Source: Thalassiosira profunda (lineage: Eukaryota > Bacillariophyta > Thalassiosirophyceae > Thalassiosirales > Thalassiosiraceae). Taken from it: a stretch of 12,400 bases of DNA. This document shows, piece by piece, positions 1-7,327 of this stretch. The notes under the pieces were generated by a model. That model was not told the origin of the DNA. It searched no databases and worked only from the letters and a program-made list of their open reading frames with translations. Numbering within the stretch: position 1 is the first letter of the stretch; each line of letters opens with the position of its first letter. The DNA is taken from contig JALLAP010001467.1 of assembly GCA_036939355.1 (NCBI GenBank), positions 1 to 12,400 on the forward strand, in the 5' to 3' direction. The translations under genes were made by a program, and so were the position numbers.

Positions 1-1
1 C

Positions 2-1090
2 AAGGAAGAGTACGTGACGGACATTCAGGAAGAGTACGACGAGATGAGGGAGGATTACTACGCCGGCCTCGAGGATCGCTACTTCCTCACTTACGATCAG
101 GCCAAGGAGCAGAAGCTTGAAATCGACTTCGACGAGGCTCCCGTGGCACCGGCACCGAATCAGATTGGCGTCACTGTCATCGACGACGTCACGCTTGAGG
201 ACGTGGTGCCCTACATCGACTGGAATCCATTCTTCCAAACCTGGGAGCTCCGAGGCCGCTACCCCAACCGTGGATACCCCAAAATCTTCAACGACGAGGC
301 CGTTGGTTCCGAGGCCAAGAAATTGTTCGACGATGCTCAGAAGCTTATGAAGGAGATCATCGCCAACAAGAGCATGCACTTGAAGGGCGTTGTTGGGTTG
401 TTCCCTGCCAATCGCACTGACGATGGAGAAGATGTTACCGTATACGCCAGCGAATCGGACCGCGAAGCCGGCAAGCCACTCGACAAATTCTGCATGCTTC
501 GGCAGCAGGCGGAGAAGGAGAGCGACGATCCTTACTTGAGCCAGTCCGATTTCATTGCCCCTGCCGGATACAAGGACCACCTAGGCATGTTTGCCGTGTC
601 CTGCTTCGGCTGCGATGCGCTTGTCGAACAGTACGAGAGCGAGCACGACGACTACAACAAGATCATGTCCCAGGCCCTCGCGGACCGCTTCGTGGAAGCC
701 TTCGCCGAGTACCTGCACCGCGTCATCCGCACGGACATGTGGGGCTATGCCAAGGACGAAAGTCTCAACGAGGAAGATTTGCTCAAGATCAAATACGTCG
801 GAATCCGGCCGGCCCCGGGATATCCCTCGCAGCCGGATCACACCGAGAAGACCACCATGTGGAACGTGATCAAGGCGAAGGAACTTGCGGGCATCGAACT
901 ATCGGAATCGCTGTCCATGATGCCGGCGGCTTCCGTGTCGGCCTTGGTGTTCGGTCATCCCGAGTCTCAGTACTTTGCGGTGGGCCAGGTTGGCAAGGAC
1001 CAAGTCGAGAGCTACGCGGGGCGCAAGAAGATGGATTTGCCCGTCTGCGAGCGCTGGCTCTCGCCCATCCTGAATTATGAGAGGGATTAG
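2..1090 (+). CDS. METH: Cobalamin-dependent methionine synthase, C-terminal activation domain (5'-truncated)
   Basis: This is the 3' end of a B12-dependent methionine synthase, which moves a methyl group from 5-methyltetrahydrofolate to homocysteine through cobalamin in the cytosol. The visible 362 codons are almost entirely the AdoMet-binding reactivation domain, which remethylates inactive cob(II)alamin. Family landmarks are IGVTVIDDVTLEDVVPYIDW near the N-side, FFQTWELRGRYP, and the AdoMet-binding signature RPAPGYPSQPDHTEK (about nt 806-850). The C-terminus CERWLSPILNY corresponds to the usual ERWL..NL.Y ending, so the 3' end is intact. The frame is open to the left edge; codons K-E-E-Y precede the GTG at nt 14, so that GTG is internal and not a start. 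The folate, homocysteine and cobalamin domains (roughly 870 residues, judged from the bacterial enzyme of about 1,230) lie outside the window. No intron is seen. The gene is convergent with the phosphatase gene, 43 bp away. Identification is confident. Confidence 0.95.
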   Translation, partial: KEEYVTDIQEEYDEMREDYYAGLEDRYFLTYDQAKEQKLEIDFDEAPVAPAPNQIGVTVIDDVTLEDVVPYIDWNPFFQTWELRGRYPNRGYPKIFNDEAVGSEAKKLFDDAQKLMKEIIANKSMHLKGVVGLFPANRTDDGEDVTVYASESDREAGKPLDKFCMLRQQAEKESDDPYLSQSDFIAPAGYKDHLGMFAVSCFGCDALVEQYESEHDDYNKIMSQALADRFVEAFAEYLHRVIRTDMWGYAKDESLNEEDLLKIKYVGIRPAPGYPSQPDHTEKTTMWNVIKAKELAGIELSESLSMMPAASVSALVFGHPESQYFAVGQVGKDQVESYAGRKKMDLPVCERWLSPILNYERD

Positions 1091-1133
1091 AGGTAGAGAG
1101 GGGAATGAGATCAACTAGGGAATAGAGAGTTTG
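1091..1133. other. 43-bp convergent intergenic spacer
   Basis: This is all the sequence between the stop codons of the METH gene (+) and the phosphatase-like gene (-). The two 3' UTRs must therefore overlap on opposite strands or be extremely short. No canonical AATAAA signal is visible. Confidence 0.7.
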
Positions 1134-2648
1134 CTAATGCTCTCTCAGCAAACCATCTTTCCAGCTGTATTTCATCCCGGAACCATCCTTGCCTTCCTCA
1201 AACAGCTCGTGCTCTGAGTCGATCATATCTGCAAGTTCATTCAACGGCACCATTGTCGACGGTTCGCCATCCTCATCCGCGAGCCACGTACTGCGAAGCA
1301 CCTGTCCGTTCAGCGAAAACCGAATCCAGTGTTGCAATACCTTGGTTGGTTGCGATTCATCCTCTTCTCGAATCAGCTCCACCTTCAGTGCGCTACCATA
1401 CTCGGGCCATTTGGAAGGCATTTCGAGTTGAAAGATACAAAGCGCGCCGATCAACGTCGAATCGTGGGCGCTGAAGATGCAGAGCCACGGTTCCTCCACA
1501 CACTCCTGTTCGTATTCCTCTTCGTCTCTCACCACCAATTCTGTCCCACCACCGTCTATGCATGCCTGGCATCGGCACTCAATGTCCACCCTGCGTTGCA
1601 TAGTGTCGACCAACCGGCTGGCGAACTTCCACATTGCCGAATTTGCCAGCACGGGATGTCTCAGATTCTCGAACCACCTCCACGCTGCATGGTTGGACAC
1701 TGCTTGGACTTCCTCTTCTGACAATGTGGGCGGAAGCAACTCCCGCGAGTGGAGGCACGTCAGTACTTCCGCCATCTGCGCCCACGCCAACGGTTGTCTC
1801 TTCGTGGATTTTGTGTTTGCATCCTTTTCTTCGCCGACTCCGAAGGAAACTCCCTTGGCACCCTCTCCTAAGTGTTCATCTAATGCAGCGGTGACTCTGT
1901 GTGCCAATTCCTTCAGCTCTTCTTCCCTTTCTTGCATGTGCGCTCGTTTCGATAGGTGGCTCTCCAACCGCAATTGTTCTGCAGATTGCCTCGGCTGCGG
2001 ATCCGGGATGAAGTAAGAGTTGGTGTGTCGCAAATCTATCTTGACGGGCTCTTCCGTGCCCGCATCTGGAAAGAGCCCCGTCAACAACGCTTGAACACTT
2101 TGGATGGTTCTCGGGAAATCTGTGCTCATCACTTGCACTCGCGACGGATGCAATGGCTTTTGCGGCGTGAAGAGCCTCCCCTGATTCACAAACTGATGGC
2201 TCTCATCAGTAGTAGCATTACCCTCATCTTCGTCCTGCAAATGTCCCAGCTCCTCTCGCAGCCGCTCGCCCAGCCCGATCATTTGCAGCAGCCCCATCAT
2301 CGTCAGCTGTCCGAACGGGCCCCGCCCCACGGCCCCGTGCGCCTTCGGCCCGCCCTCCGGCGGGCGCACCAATTTGGTGCCCTGCGCAATGCCCTCCAAC
2401 ACGTGCGGTTTCGGCAATTAACCGTGCCAAAATTGCTCGTCTCGCATGGGCGTGATGGGAGATCGATCGCCATGGCGGTGCACGACGAGGACCTGCCGCA
2501 CGCGGAGCTTGGAGTGGGGACAACTCCTCCTCACGTTGAAACTGCCGCCCTTGCTGTTCGCTTGGAGGCGGCGTCGACTAGCGAAGGACGACGCCCCCGC
2601 CGCCGCGCGGAGGGAGAGGATCGTCCACAGCGGCCGGCCCCTCCTCAT
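1134..2648 (-). CDS. Histidine acid phosphatase-like protein, interrupted by one in-frame TAA
   Basis: The product belongs to the histidine phosphatase superfamily, acid phosphatase branch, which hydrolyses phosphomonoesters through a phosphohistidine intermediate. Reading inward from the ATG at 2648, residues 58-64 are RHGDRSP with the nucleophilic histidine, preceded by VLVVH. Further on come GPFGQLT, STDFPRTIQSVQALLTGLFP (second catalytic Arg) and, near codon 395, SAHDST, the distal His-Asp proton-donor motif. So all catalytic elements are present. A single TAA (2418-2420) splits the frame after RDEQFWHG; the same frame continues at once with LPKPHVLEGI. The -FW...LP...L..I- spacing looks like the normal family sequence, so I read this as one gene of 504 sense codons with a nonsense or base-call change, not two genes. 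The first 60 residues contain no Asp or Glu and many Arg/Ser/Ala, which could be an organelle presequence (weak). The start has CACC before ATG. The substrate is not predictable. Alternatives are a pseudogene, or a small intron hiding the stop. Confidence 0.8.
2418..2420 (-). other. In-frame TAA stop inside the phosphatase gene
   Basis: The plus-strand trinucleotide TTA reads TAA on the coding strand, directly between GGT (Gly) and TTG (Leu). Frame is kept on both sides, so a single substitution, not an indel, explains it. Any one of several single-base changes would give a sense codon. There is no phase-compatible short GT-AG intron that I can see: the nearest GT...GCAG pair is 41 nt long and would shift the frame. 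Confidence 0.85.
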
Positions 2649-2928
2649 GGTGACGGCTAGATTCCAGAGAAATGACTGTCGCCGCGTCGCGTTCGTCCCT
2701 AGGGGGCGGCGTGGTGGTTCATCAAACGTGGTGAGCTAGGCTGATGAGCGGTTGCTGGAATCTGAAATTCCACGTAGGAACTATACATTTTGGCTACTAG
2801 GGTCGCGTCAGCGGTTTGTTCCTCCTCTTCTCTGACAACACCGTTCACGCATTGCTGATGCTCGTACTCGAGAGAAGAGGCCTCCGCTCCTCCTTCGTGC
2901 CATAATTTCCATCCTCCTCTACAAAAGA
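2649..2928. promoter_or_regulatory. 280-bp divergent upstream region (phosphatase / bZIP-like)
   Basis: This region lies between two divergent start codons and must hold both promoters and both 5' UTRs. I see no strong TATA box or palindromic operator. A CACGT core occurs near 2772. The assignment rests on gene layout only. Confidence 0.5.
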
Positions 2929-3480
2929 ATGAGCGCCAGCATTGATGCATGCACCGACGCCGCTGGCGCCACGTGCGCGGATACCTCCTCCGAATCCGAA
3001 GGGAGCTGCTCCGAGCCCGAGCCGCCGCAGGCCACGCCCGCCCACCTCGACAGCAGCGCCTCGACCCTCGAGGTCAACAACCCCCGCGGGCGGCGCCGGA
3101 CGCGCTCGCGGAAGGACGGGAAGCGCCGCGGCAAGGGCCTCAGGACGAAATTCGAGATCGAGGCTCTCTACGTCGAGATCGCCGGGCTGCGACGGCAGAA
3201 CGAGGTGCTCCGGCAAATATTGGAGGACGTGCGGGGTGCCCCGGGGGTCAAGGTTCCACGTATGGTCCAGATCAGCGACCGGAGCGGAGGGAGCGACCTC
3301 GAAACGAGCAATCGGAGCGGCGGGAGCGATCTGGAGCTGAGCACTAGTGACAGAGTGGCGTACGAAGAAGGAGAAGGGAAGGACGGCGAGGGCGGAACCG
3401 ACGACGCCGACATGGAGATGCAGCGGGTTTTCAACTCGCTTGTGCTGGACAAGAGCAATTCAAATTCGTCGGGCGTTTGA
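2929..3480 (+). CDS. bZIP-like basic / leucine-heptad protein, putative DNA-binding
   Basis: This is a 183-residue single-exon protein. Residues 1-50 are acidic and Ser/Pro-rich with no clear fold. Residues 53-74 are strongly basic (RGRRRTRSRK followed by KRRGK). A helix with a leucine heptad follows directly: L80, L87, L94, then V101, ending in LRRQNEVLRQILEDV. This basic-then-zipper order is that of bZIP transcription factors, which dimerise and grip DNA with the basic arm. However, the invariant Asn-x7-Arg of the bZIP basic region is not found and the zipper is only about three heptads long. It may therefore be a degenerate bZIP or a nuclear coiled-coil protein. Residues 117-127 and 128-138 form an 11-residue direct repeat of the R-S-G-G-S-D-L-E type, and the C-terminal third is acidic. 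The start codon is the first ATG, with AAG before it. I recognise the arrangement but not a specific orthologue. Confidence 0.65.
   Translation: MSASIDACTDAAGATCADTSSESEGSCSEPEPPQATPAHLDSSASTLEVNNPRGRRRTRSRKDGKRRGKGLRTKFEIEALYVEIAGLRRQNEVLRQILEDVRGAPGVKVPRMVQISDRSGGSDLETSNRSGGSDLELSTSDRVAYEEGEGKDGEGGTDDADMEMQRVFNSLVLDKSNSNSSGV
3277..3342 (+). repeat. 33-bp coding tandem duplication in the bZIP-like gene
   Basis: Two 33-nt units (3277-3309 and 3310-3342) encode near-identical 11-residue segments sharing R-S-G-G-S-D-L-E. Differences are mainly synonymous plus Asp/Asn and Thr/Leu changes. This indicates a small in-frame duplication within a disordered linker. Confidence 0.8.
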
Positions 3481-3942
3481 GAGCGCATGTTCGGAAACCA
3501 GGCACTGCTGCTGATAGATAAGGCGACACTGATCATCGAGCTGGAGCCATGCCTCAGCTTGGAATCAGCAGAATGCTGCCACTATCAGGTGAAGTTCCGA
3601 ACCAGAGCGTGTATCACGTACAAGAGGAGCGGGTTGAGACTTAGAACGTCCAACAAGGCAAATCGACAAAATATAGGCATAGGTTTAGATATGACAATGC
3701 TGCTTCACTCCTCAGACACCCGCGTTAGATTGATACACATCCAAGATACCAGAGTGCATGTTTTACTGGGATGCGGGCTTCCAAAGTTCATCGTTCAACC
3801 TTCCTGATTCGGTATGGCTCTGTCACCTGCCACGACCTTTATCATGCAATAGATAGTGCCCACATCATCTCGCTCCCTTCTCTCGCTGCACTCTCCTCTT
3901 TTGATCAATCTCAATCCAGTCTTAACAATACTAGTCAGCATT
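3481..3942. other. 462-bp convergent intergenic region, no gene seen
   Basis: This sequence lies between the stop codons of the bZIP-like gene and RNASEH2C. It is visibly more AT-rich than the flanking genes. Open frames here (for example 3487-3807 on +) have unremarkable composition and no recognisable motif, so I treat it as overlapping 3' UTR and spacer. No tRNA or structured RNA was recognised. Confidence 0.55.
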
Positions 3943-4564
3943 TTAAGGCGGCACCGGAATCGGATCGTGCACCTGAAATGCACAAACATTAGACGCGCTA
4001 GATGCACACAAAATGGGCAGCAATCAGGCAAAACACAACACATGCACCACTCACCTCGCGGGCCAAACTGCACCAATCCAGAGCCGCACTCAGCCCGTTC
4101 TTCTCGCTCCCGTGCCTCTCCCGCACCACCCGCTGCGCATCGTGCTCGTGGCTCCAGCTGTACACGTGGTGGAACCGCTCCACCACCTTCAGCGGCCGGG
4201 CCGGCGGGTCCTTCGCCCGCTTCGCGGGGGCGATCGCGGCACTGCTAGTCGACTGGGCGAGGACCACCCCCGTCACCGCCGGCGGGAGCTTGGACAGCGC
4301 CACCTTGGGCGAGGCCGCCTCCGTTTCGTCTTCGCCGGCAGCGGCAGTTGATGCATTGGCGGGGGAGGGAGGGTCCACGGCGCACAGCAGGCCACGTCCG
4401 CGGAACTGTGCCCCCAAAAGGTGCAGGTCGTCCCGCCTCGCGTCCGACGGCAGCGACGCGTCCGGCAGCGTCGTGGGCTGAAAATACTGGGCGACGGGGG
4501 CGGTCAGGTCCTCCTCGATGCTGCACGGGAGGACGTGGCACACGGTGCCGCTGGATTCGGCCAT
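3943..4564 (-). CDS. RNASEH2C: Ribonuclease H2 subunit C (two exons)
   Basis: This is a non-catalytic subunit of nuclear RNase H2, which with subunits A and B removes ribonucleotides misincorporated in DNA and cleaves RNA:DNA hybrids. The coding model is complement(join(3943..3972,4055..4564)), 179 residues. Family motifs appear in the expected order: VLPCSIEEDLTAPVAQYF (11-28), the hallmark AQFRGRGLL (52-60), KLPPAVTGVVL (92-102), and a C-terminal block with VVERFHHVYSWSHEHD (127-142) and LDWCSLAREVH (162-172). A disordered Ala/Ser/Glu insert occupies 65-90. The open frame runs 3' past GAG into GTGAGT, a donor; splicing to the CAG at 3973 gives a terminal V-H-D-P-I-P-V-P-P and stop, which restores the usual 'A..VH' ending. 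The start chosen is the second in-frame ATG (AATCATGG, A at -3, G at +4) because the family motif begins soon after; the ATG at 4633 would add 23 unrelated residues. Divergent with DSCC1. Confidence 0.88.
3973..4054 (-). other. RNASEH2C: RNASEH2C intron, 82 nt, phase 0
   Basis: The donor is GAG|GTGAGT and the acceptor TTTCAG|GTG. A CTAAT sequence about 18-20 nt before the acceptor is a plausible branch site. A competing acceptor (CATCTAG, upstream) would yield no family-like C-terminus. Confidence 0.82.
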
Positions 4565-4746
4565 GATTGTGCTCTCCTTGCTGCTCGGCAAGCAACGGCA
4601 CAACGCAAAGCAAACTCTGGGTTTGAGTTGCAAATCCTATGTATGTATGTACGCAAGATAAAAGATTCTACAGAGGAATTCAGAGCTCAGGTGGCTCATT
4701 CGGGTGCACCGTCGGTCGCGGCGCCGCCCCCGCCCCCTTCAACACG
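4565..4746. promoter_or_regulatory. 182-bp bidirectional promoter region (RNASEH2C / DSCC1)
   Basis: This is the whole space between the two divergent start codons, so both genes' core promoters and 5' UTRs lie here. Visible features are a (TATG)n-like run TATGTATGTATG near 4638-4649, AAGATAAAAG near 4655-4664 that could act as a TATA-like element for DSCC1, and a C-rich stretch before the DSCC1 start. No TTTSGCGC E2F octamer or ACGCGT box is present despite the replication roles of both genes. Confidence 0.55.
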
Positions 4747-6468
4747 ATGGACACCACCCGGCGCCTCGACGACCCGTCCAACGACAGGGACACCCTCCTT
4801 ACCCTGCCGCTGTCCGATTTTCCCGGCGCCTCAGCCGCGGCGGCCTCTGCGGCAGCCACCAATGGCAGCCCGAAAAATGACGACGGTGCACGTGGAGGCG
4901 GGGGAGTGGCCGACGACGACGCTCTGGTCCTCGTCAGCCTCCCGCCCTCGGGCGGGCTGACCATGGATGATCTCACCGGCGGCCACGTCTTCATATTGGG
5001 GGAAACGGCGGAGAACGACGTCGACAGCTCCATCCCGACGGCGCCCGCGGAGGACAGTGGCGGGGGCGGGGGGAGCATCGAGCCGGTGGCCGCCCGCCTC
5101 GTCGTGGAGGGGCGGGGCGGCAAGACGATGGAATTGACGCGGGTGGAGACGTCGAACACGTACATCGTGGTGCCCCCCATGAAAAGCGACGAGAGCAACA
5201 AGCGGCAGAAATTGGACGACGCATCATCCAATGGCAACGGGAAGACGCTTGTCAAGATGCCGGCCCGGTCCGTGGGCCTCGTCCCAGGAGAGGATTCCCC
5301 CAGCTGCTTCTTCCTGGACCCTTACCACCTGAAGGAGGGGCACTTTGCGGACAAGCTGCGGGGGTGTTTGAGCCGGTGGACCTTCGACCCGTTCGATCCG
5401 CCCGTGGAAGGTGCGGGGAAGATCTTCGGGTACACCGTTGCGGAGCTGGCGCACGTTTGCCGCACCTCCCAGTCGGAGATTGAGGATGCCGTTCACAACC
5501 GGAAATTTGGGGCAGAGGATGCCCTGGCCCTTCCGACGTCGAGCGATGAAACAGCGTCCGTGCGGTACGGCATGCTCTCGGAAGAAGGGAGGCAGACGGT
5601 CGCTGCGGCCATCGTGACGACCCTGTTGGAGACCGATCTGGAGCTGGCCTGGGAAGGGGGGTCAGGAGAGGGAACGAAGCTGGCGCCGCTCATGGCCGAG
5701 ATCCGCGACCACTGGATCCGGCTGGAGGGCGAGGATCGCGGGCCAACGCAGCCTCCGCCCGAGGCACCGCATTTGACGGACTCGCGAGAGGCGGACACGC
5801 AAGAATCCCAGTCTCAGTTTGGCACTCCGTCCCAGCTTCCTGCCACCCAAACCGCGCCATTGCAGCTGGCAGACGAAGTGATCTGGCATGGCCTGTGGCC
5901 CATCGTTGGCCACGTTGGAAAGAAGGACGATATGCCACAGCACGTGAAGTTTGTTCCCGACAGGGTGGCCGGGCTCGCGGTGCATCACGTCTTCTTGCGG
6001 GGGACTCCCAAATCGGCGTCGTCGCAGACCATCGGCGCGGGGAGTGCGGCCGTGTGGGAAGAGGGCGAGCTGATGGACGCGTGGGCGATGCACTTGCCCA
6101 CGATGGCGACCGAGTACGATCCAAAGGCAGAGCTGTTGAAGGGGACCGCCATCTCGGAAACAAAAACGATCGACGCAAGGGACGGAGAGGATGCAAAGAT
6201 TGTCCGATGCTGGCGCTACTTTCCCGAGTCCGGGCTCCCTCTGGTTCCTTTGCAAAGGATCAAGTCCCTGTTCGCCATGAAGGACGCGTGGACGCTGGAA
6301 GAAGCGATGCCGTACTTGCGAAAGTTCATCGTATGCGGAGACGAGAAAGACTTTGATTCCAAGGTGGCAAGTCTGTTGGGGAAATATGCTAGGGCCATCC
6401 ATGTGACCGAGAAGGGAGGGGACGGGAAGGAGGTGTCTGTTACGAGATACGTCGCCAAGCTGGGTTGA
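4747..6468 (+). CDS. DSCC1: Sister chromatid cohesion protein DCC1 (Ctf18-RFC subunit)
   Basis: DCC1 joins CTF8 and CTF18 in the alternative RFC clamp loader that handles PCNA at forks and links leading-strand polymerase epsilon with sister chromatid cohesion. The 573-residue product matches the family in three places: an N-terminal beta region ending in ELTRVETSNTYIVVPP (about 128-144, compare the 'DTSN..L..P' pattern); a helix-turn segment YTVAELAHVCRTSQSEIEDAV (about 229-249) in the winged-helix region; and the best-conserved C-terminus RIKSLFAMKDAWTLEEAMPYL (504-524) followed by LLGKYAR (543-549). It exceeds animal DCC1 (about 390 residues) mainly through low-complexity Ala/Gly/Asp stretches at 25-115 and a Gln/Pro/Ser linker at about 335-372. 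There are no introns. The frame extends upstream to 4639, but the ATG at 4747 (AACACGATGG, A at -3) is preferred because the earlier 36 residues look like translated 5' UTR. Its 3' end faces the Cys-repeat gene. Confidence 0.85.
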   Translation: MDTTRRLDDPSNDRDTLLTLPLSDFPGASAAAASAAATNGSPKNDDGARGGGGVADDDALVLVSLPPSGGLTMDDLTGGHVFILGETAENDVDSSIPTAPAEDSGGGGGSIEPVAARLVVEGRGGKTMELTRVETSNTYIVVPPMKSDESNKRQKLDDASSNGNGKTLVKMPARSVGLVPGEDSPSCFFLDPYHLKEGHFADKLRGCLSRWTFDPFDPPVEGAGKIFGYTVAELAHVCRTSQSEIEDAVHNRKFGAEDALALPTSSDETASVRYGMLSEEGRQTVAAAIVTTLLETDLELAWEGGSGEGTKLAPLMAEIRDHWIRLEGEDRGPTQPPPEAPHLTDSREADTQESQSQFGTPSQLPATQTAPLQLADEVIWHGLWPIVGHVGKKDDMPQHVKFVPDRVAGLAVHHVFLRGTPKSASSQTIGAGSAAVWEEGELMDAWAMHLPTMATEYDPKAELLKGTAISETKTIDARDGEDAKIVRCWRYFPESGLPLVPLQRIKSLFAMKDAWTLEEAMPYLRKFIVCGDEKDFDSKVASLLGKYARAIHVTEKGGDGKEVSVTRYVAKLG

Positions 6469-6621
6469 GGAGCGGAGTAGGCTACGAACTCGATGACTGG
6501 AACCATTTCGCTAACAACTTAGATGCATGCAGTAGATACTTGTGGCATCCTTGCACTTGTCAATCACAACTTCACCAAAGACTCTTCATTCATTGTCCTC
6601 TTCCACCCATAGATTCTCCAC
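6469..6621. other. 153-bp convergent intergenic spacer
   Basis: This spacer separates the DSCC1 stop and the stop of the Cys-repeat gene on the opposite strand. It is AT-richer than the flanks and presumably holds both 3' UTRs. No gene or terminator structure was recognised. Confidence 0.5.
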
Positions 6622-7327
6622 TTACTCCTCCTTCTTGGCCGTGTAGTCCTCAGGCATAGTGCAGCTGTTGTTCACGCACTTCCCACATCCCATGTCGGCG
6701 CAATAGTCGTAGTGCTTGCAGCCTCCGGTCGTGAGGCAGGCGTCACGCGGTCCACCAGTGTCCCTGTTGTTCGGGTCGTACTGAGTGCACTCGTTCTTCG
6801 ACATGTCGCACGCGCCGCAGCCGCTCGAGGAACAGTAGTCCCACTCGCGGCACCCCTTCATAGCCGGACAAGCGCGGCTGTTGCCACCCGTATCCCTGTT
6901 GTTCGGGTCGAAATGAGTGCACTCGTCCTTCGACAGGTCGCACGGACCGCAGCCACTCGTGTAACAGTAGTCATAGCTGCTGCACCCCTTCATGGCCGGA
7001 CAAGCGCGGTTTCCGTGATACGGGTATCCGGTCATCACCTTAGCAAACTCGGCCTTGGCCTTGTCCGGAATGCCGCGCAGGCGGGGGACGTGCTCGGTCT
7101 TGTCGACTGTGGAGGAACGGCGGGCAACGACGCGTCCGGGTTGGAGACGAGACGAGGAGACAAGGACAGCGCGACACCGACGAACGCAGCCCGGCTCCCT
7201 AGCCTGCATGATGCCCCACAAGATCCTTGCACTCTCGAGATCGACATCAGCCGCGCGATCGAGACAACTCACCGTCCGCAGCAGATGCGACCGCCGCGAG
7301 GAGGAAAACGGATGCGAGGACCTTCAT
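6622..7327 (-). CDS. Secreted six-cysteine-repeat protein (two exons), function unknown
   Basis: The model is complement(join(6622..7106,7273..7327)), 179 residues. Exon 1 encodes MKVLASVFLLAAVASAAD, a textbook signal peptide with basic n-region, hydrophobic core and A-S-A-A cleavage context. Exon 2 gives a charged linker (19-52), then three modules at 53-96, 97-140 and 141-179. Each module has six cysteines spaced C-x5-C-x5-C-x4-C-x2-C-x6-C (x4 for the last gap in module 3), with a shared YDYC or WDYC, SGCG and, in the first two, a D-P-N-N-R-D-T-G-G linker. The spacing suggests three intramodule disulfides and an extracellular or cell-wall location. I do not recognise the family; a diatom cell-surface, frustule-associated or small secreted disulfide protein are possibilities, not conclusions. 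The open frame continues upstream through the intron, but only the spliced form has a signal peptide. No transmembrane segment follows, and the C-terminus is Lys/Glu-rich. Confidence 0.82.
6625..7005 (-). repeat. Three tandem Cys-rich coding modules, 132-nt period
   Basis: Unit 1 covers 6874-7005, unit 2 covers 6742-6873, and unit 3 covers 6625-6741 (shorter and more diverged). Units 1 and 2 share long identical amino-acid stretches (A-C-P-A-M-K-G-C and the D-P-N-N-R-D-T-G-G linker), pointing to a recent duplication. Unit 3 keeps the cysteines but differs in most other positions. Confidence 0.88.
7107..7272 (-). other. Intron of the Cys-repeat gene, 166 nt, phase 1
   Basis: The donor is GACG|GTGAGT, and the acceptor is a pyrimidine-rich run then CCACAG|TCGAC. 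The join gives A-A-D-V-D-K across the junction. The intron happens to contain no in-frame stop in the exon-2 frame, so an unspliced reading would look open. Confidence 0.82.

Noticed and set aside
14..16. GTG at 14 as a start for the methionine synthase gene
   Set aside because: The frame is open to the window edge with acidic codons before it, and the protein begins in the middle of a known domain arrangement; it is an internal valine.
1134..2417. A separate 427-codon gene starting at TTG 2417
   Set aside because: The upstream 76 codons in the same frame carry the family's RHGDRSP motif, so this is the rest of one gene broken by TAA.
2418..2420. Programmed stop-codon readthrough or selenocysteine-type recoding
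   Set aside because: The stop is TAA, not TGA, there is no visible stimulatory context, and a single-base error or null allele is simpler.
3487..3807. 106-codon frame in the bZIP-RNASEH2C gap
   Set aside because: There are no motifs, it sits in AT-richer convergent spacer, and its start follows the upstream stop by a few bases; a gene cannot be excluded but is unsupported.
3998..4054. Unspliced C-terminus of RNASEH2C running to 3998
   Set aside because: It begins exactly at a GTGAGT donor and adds a hydrophobic tail unlike the family; splicing to 3972 restores the expected ending.
4639..4746. 36-residue N-terminal extension of DSCC1
   Set aside because: It is translated TATG-repeat and promoter-like sequence, and the ATG at 4747 has a better context.
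5662..6402. 246-codon antisense frame inside DSCC1
   Set aside because: It lies wholly opposite a recognised coding region, has no motif, and arises from high GC lowering stop frequency.
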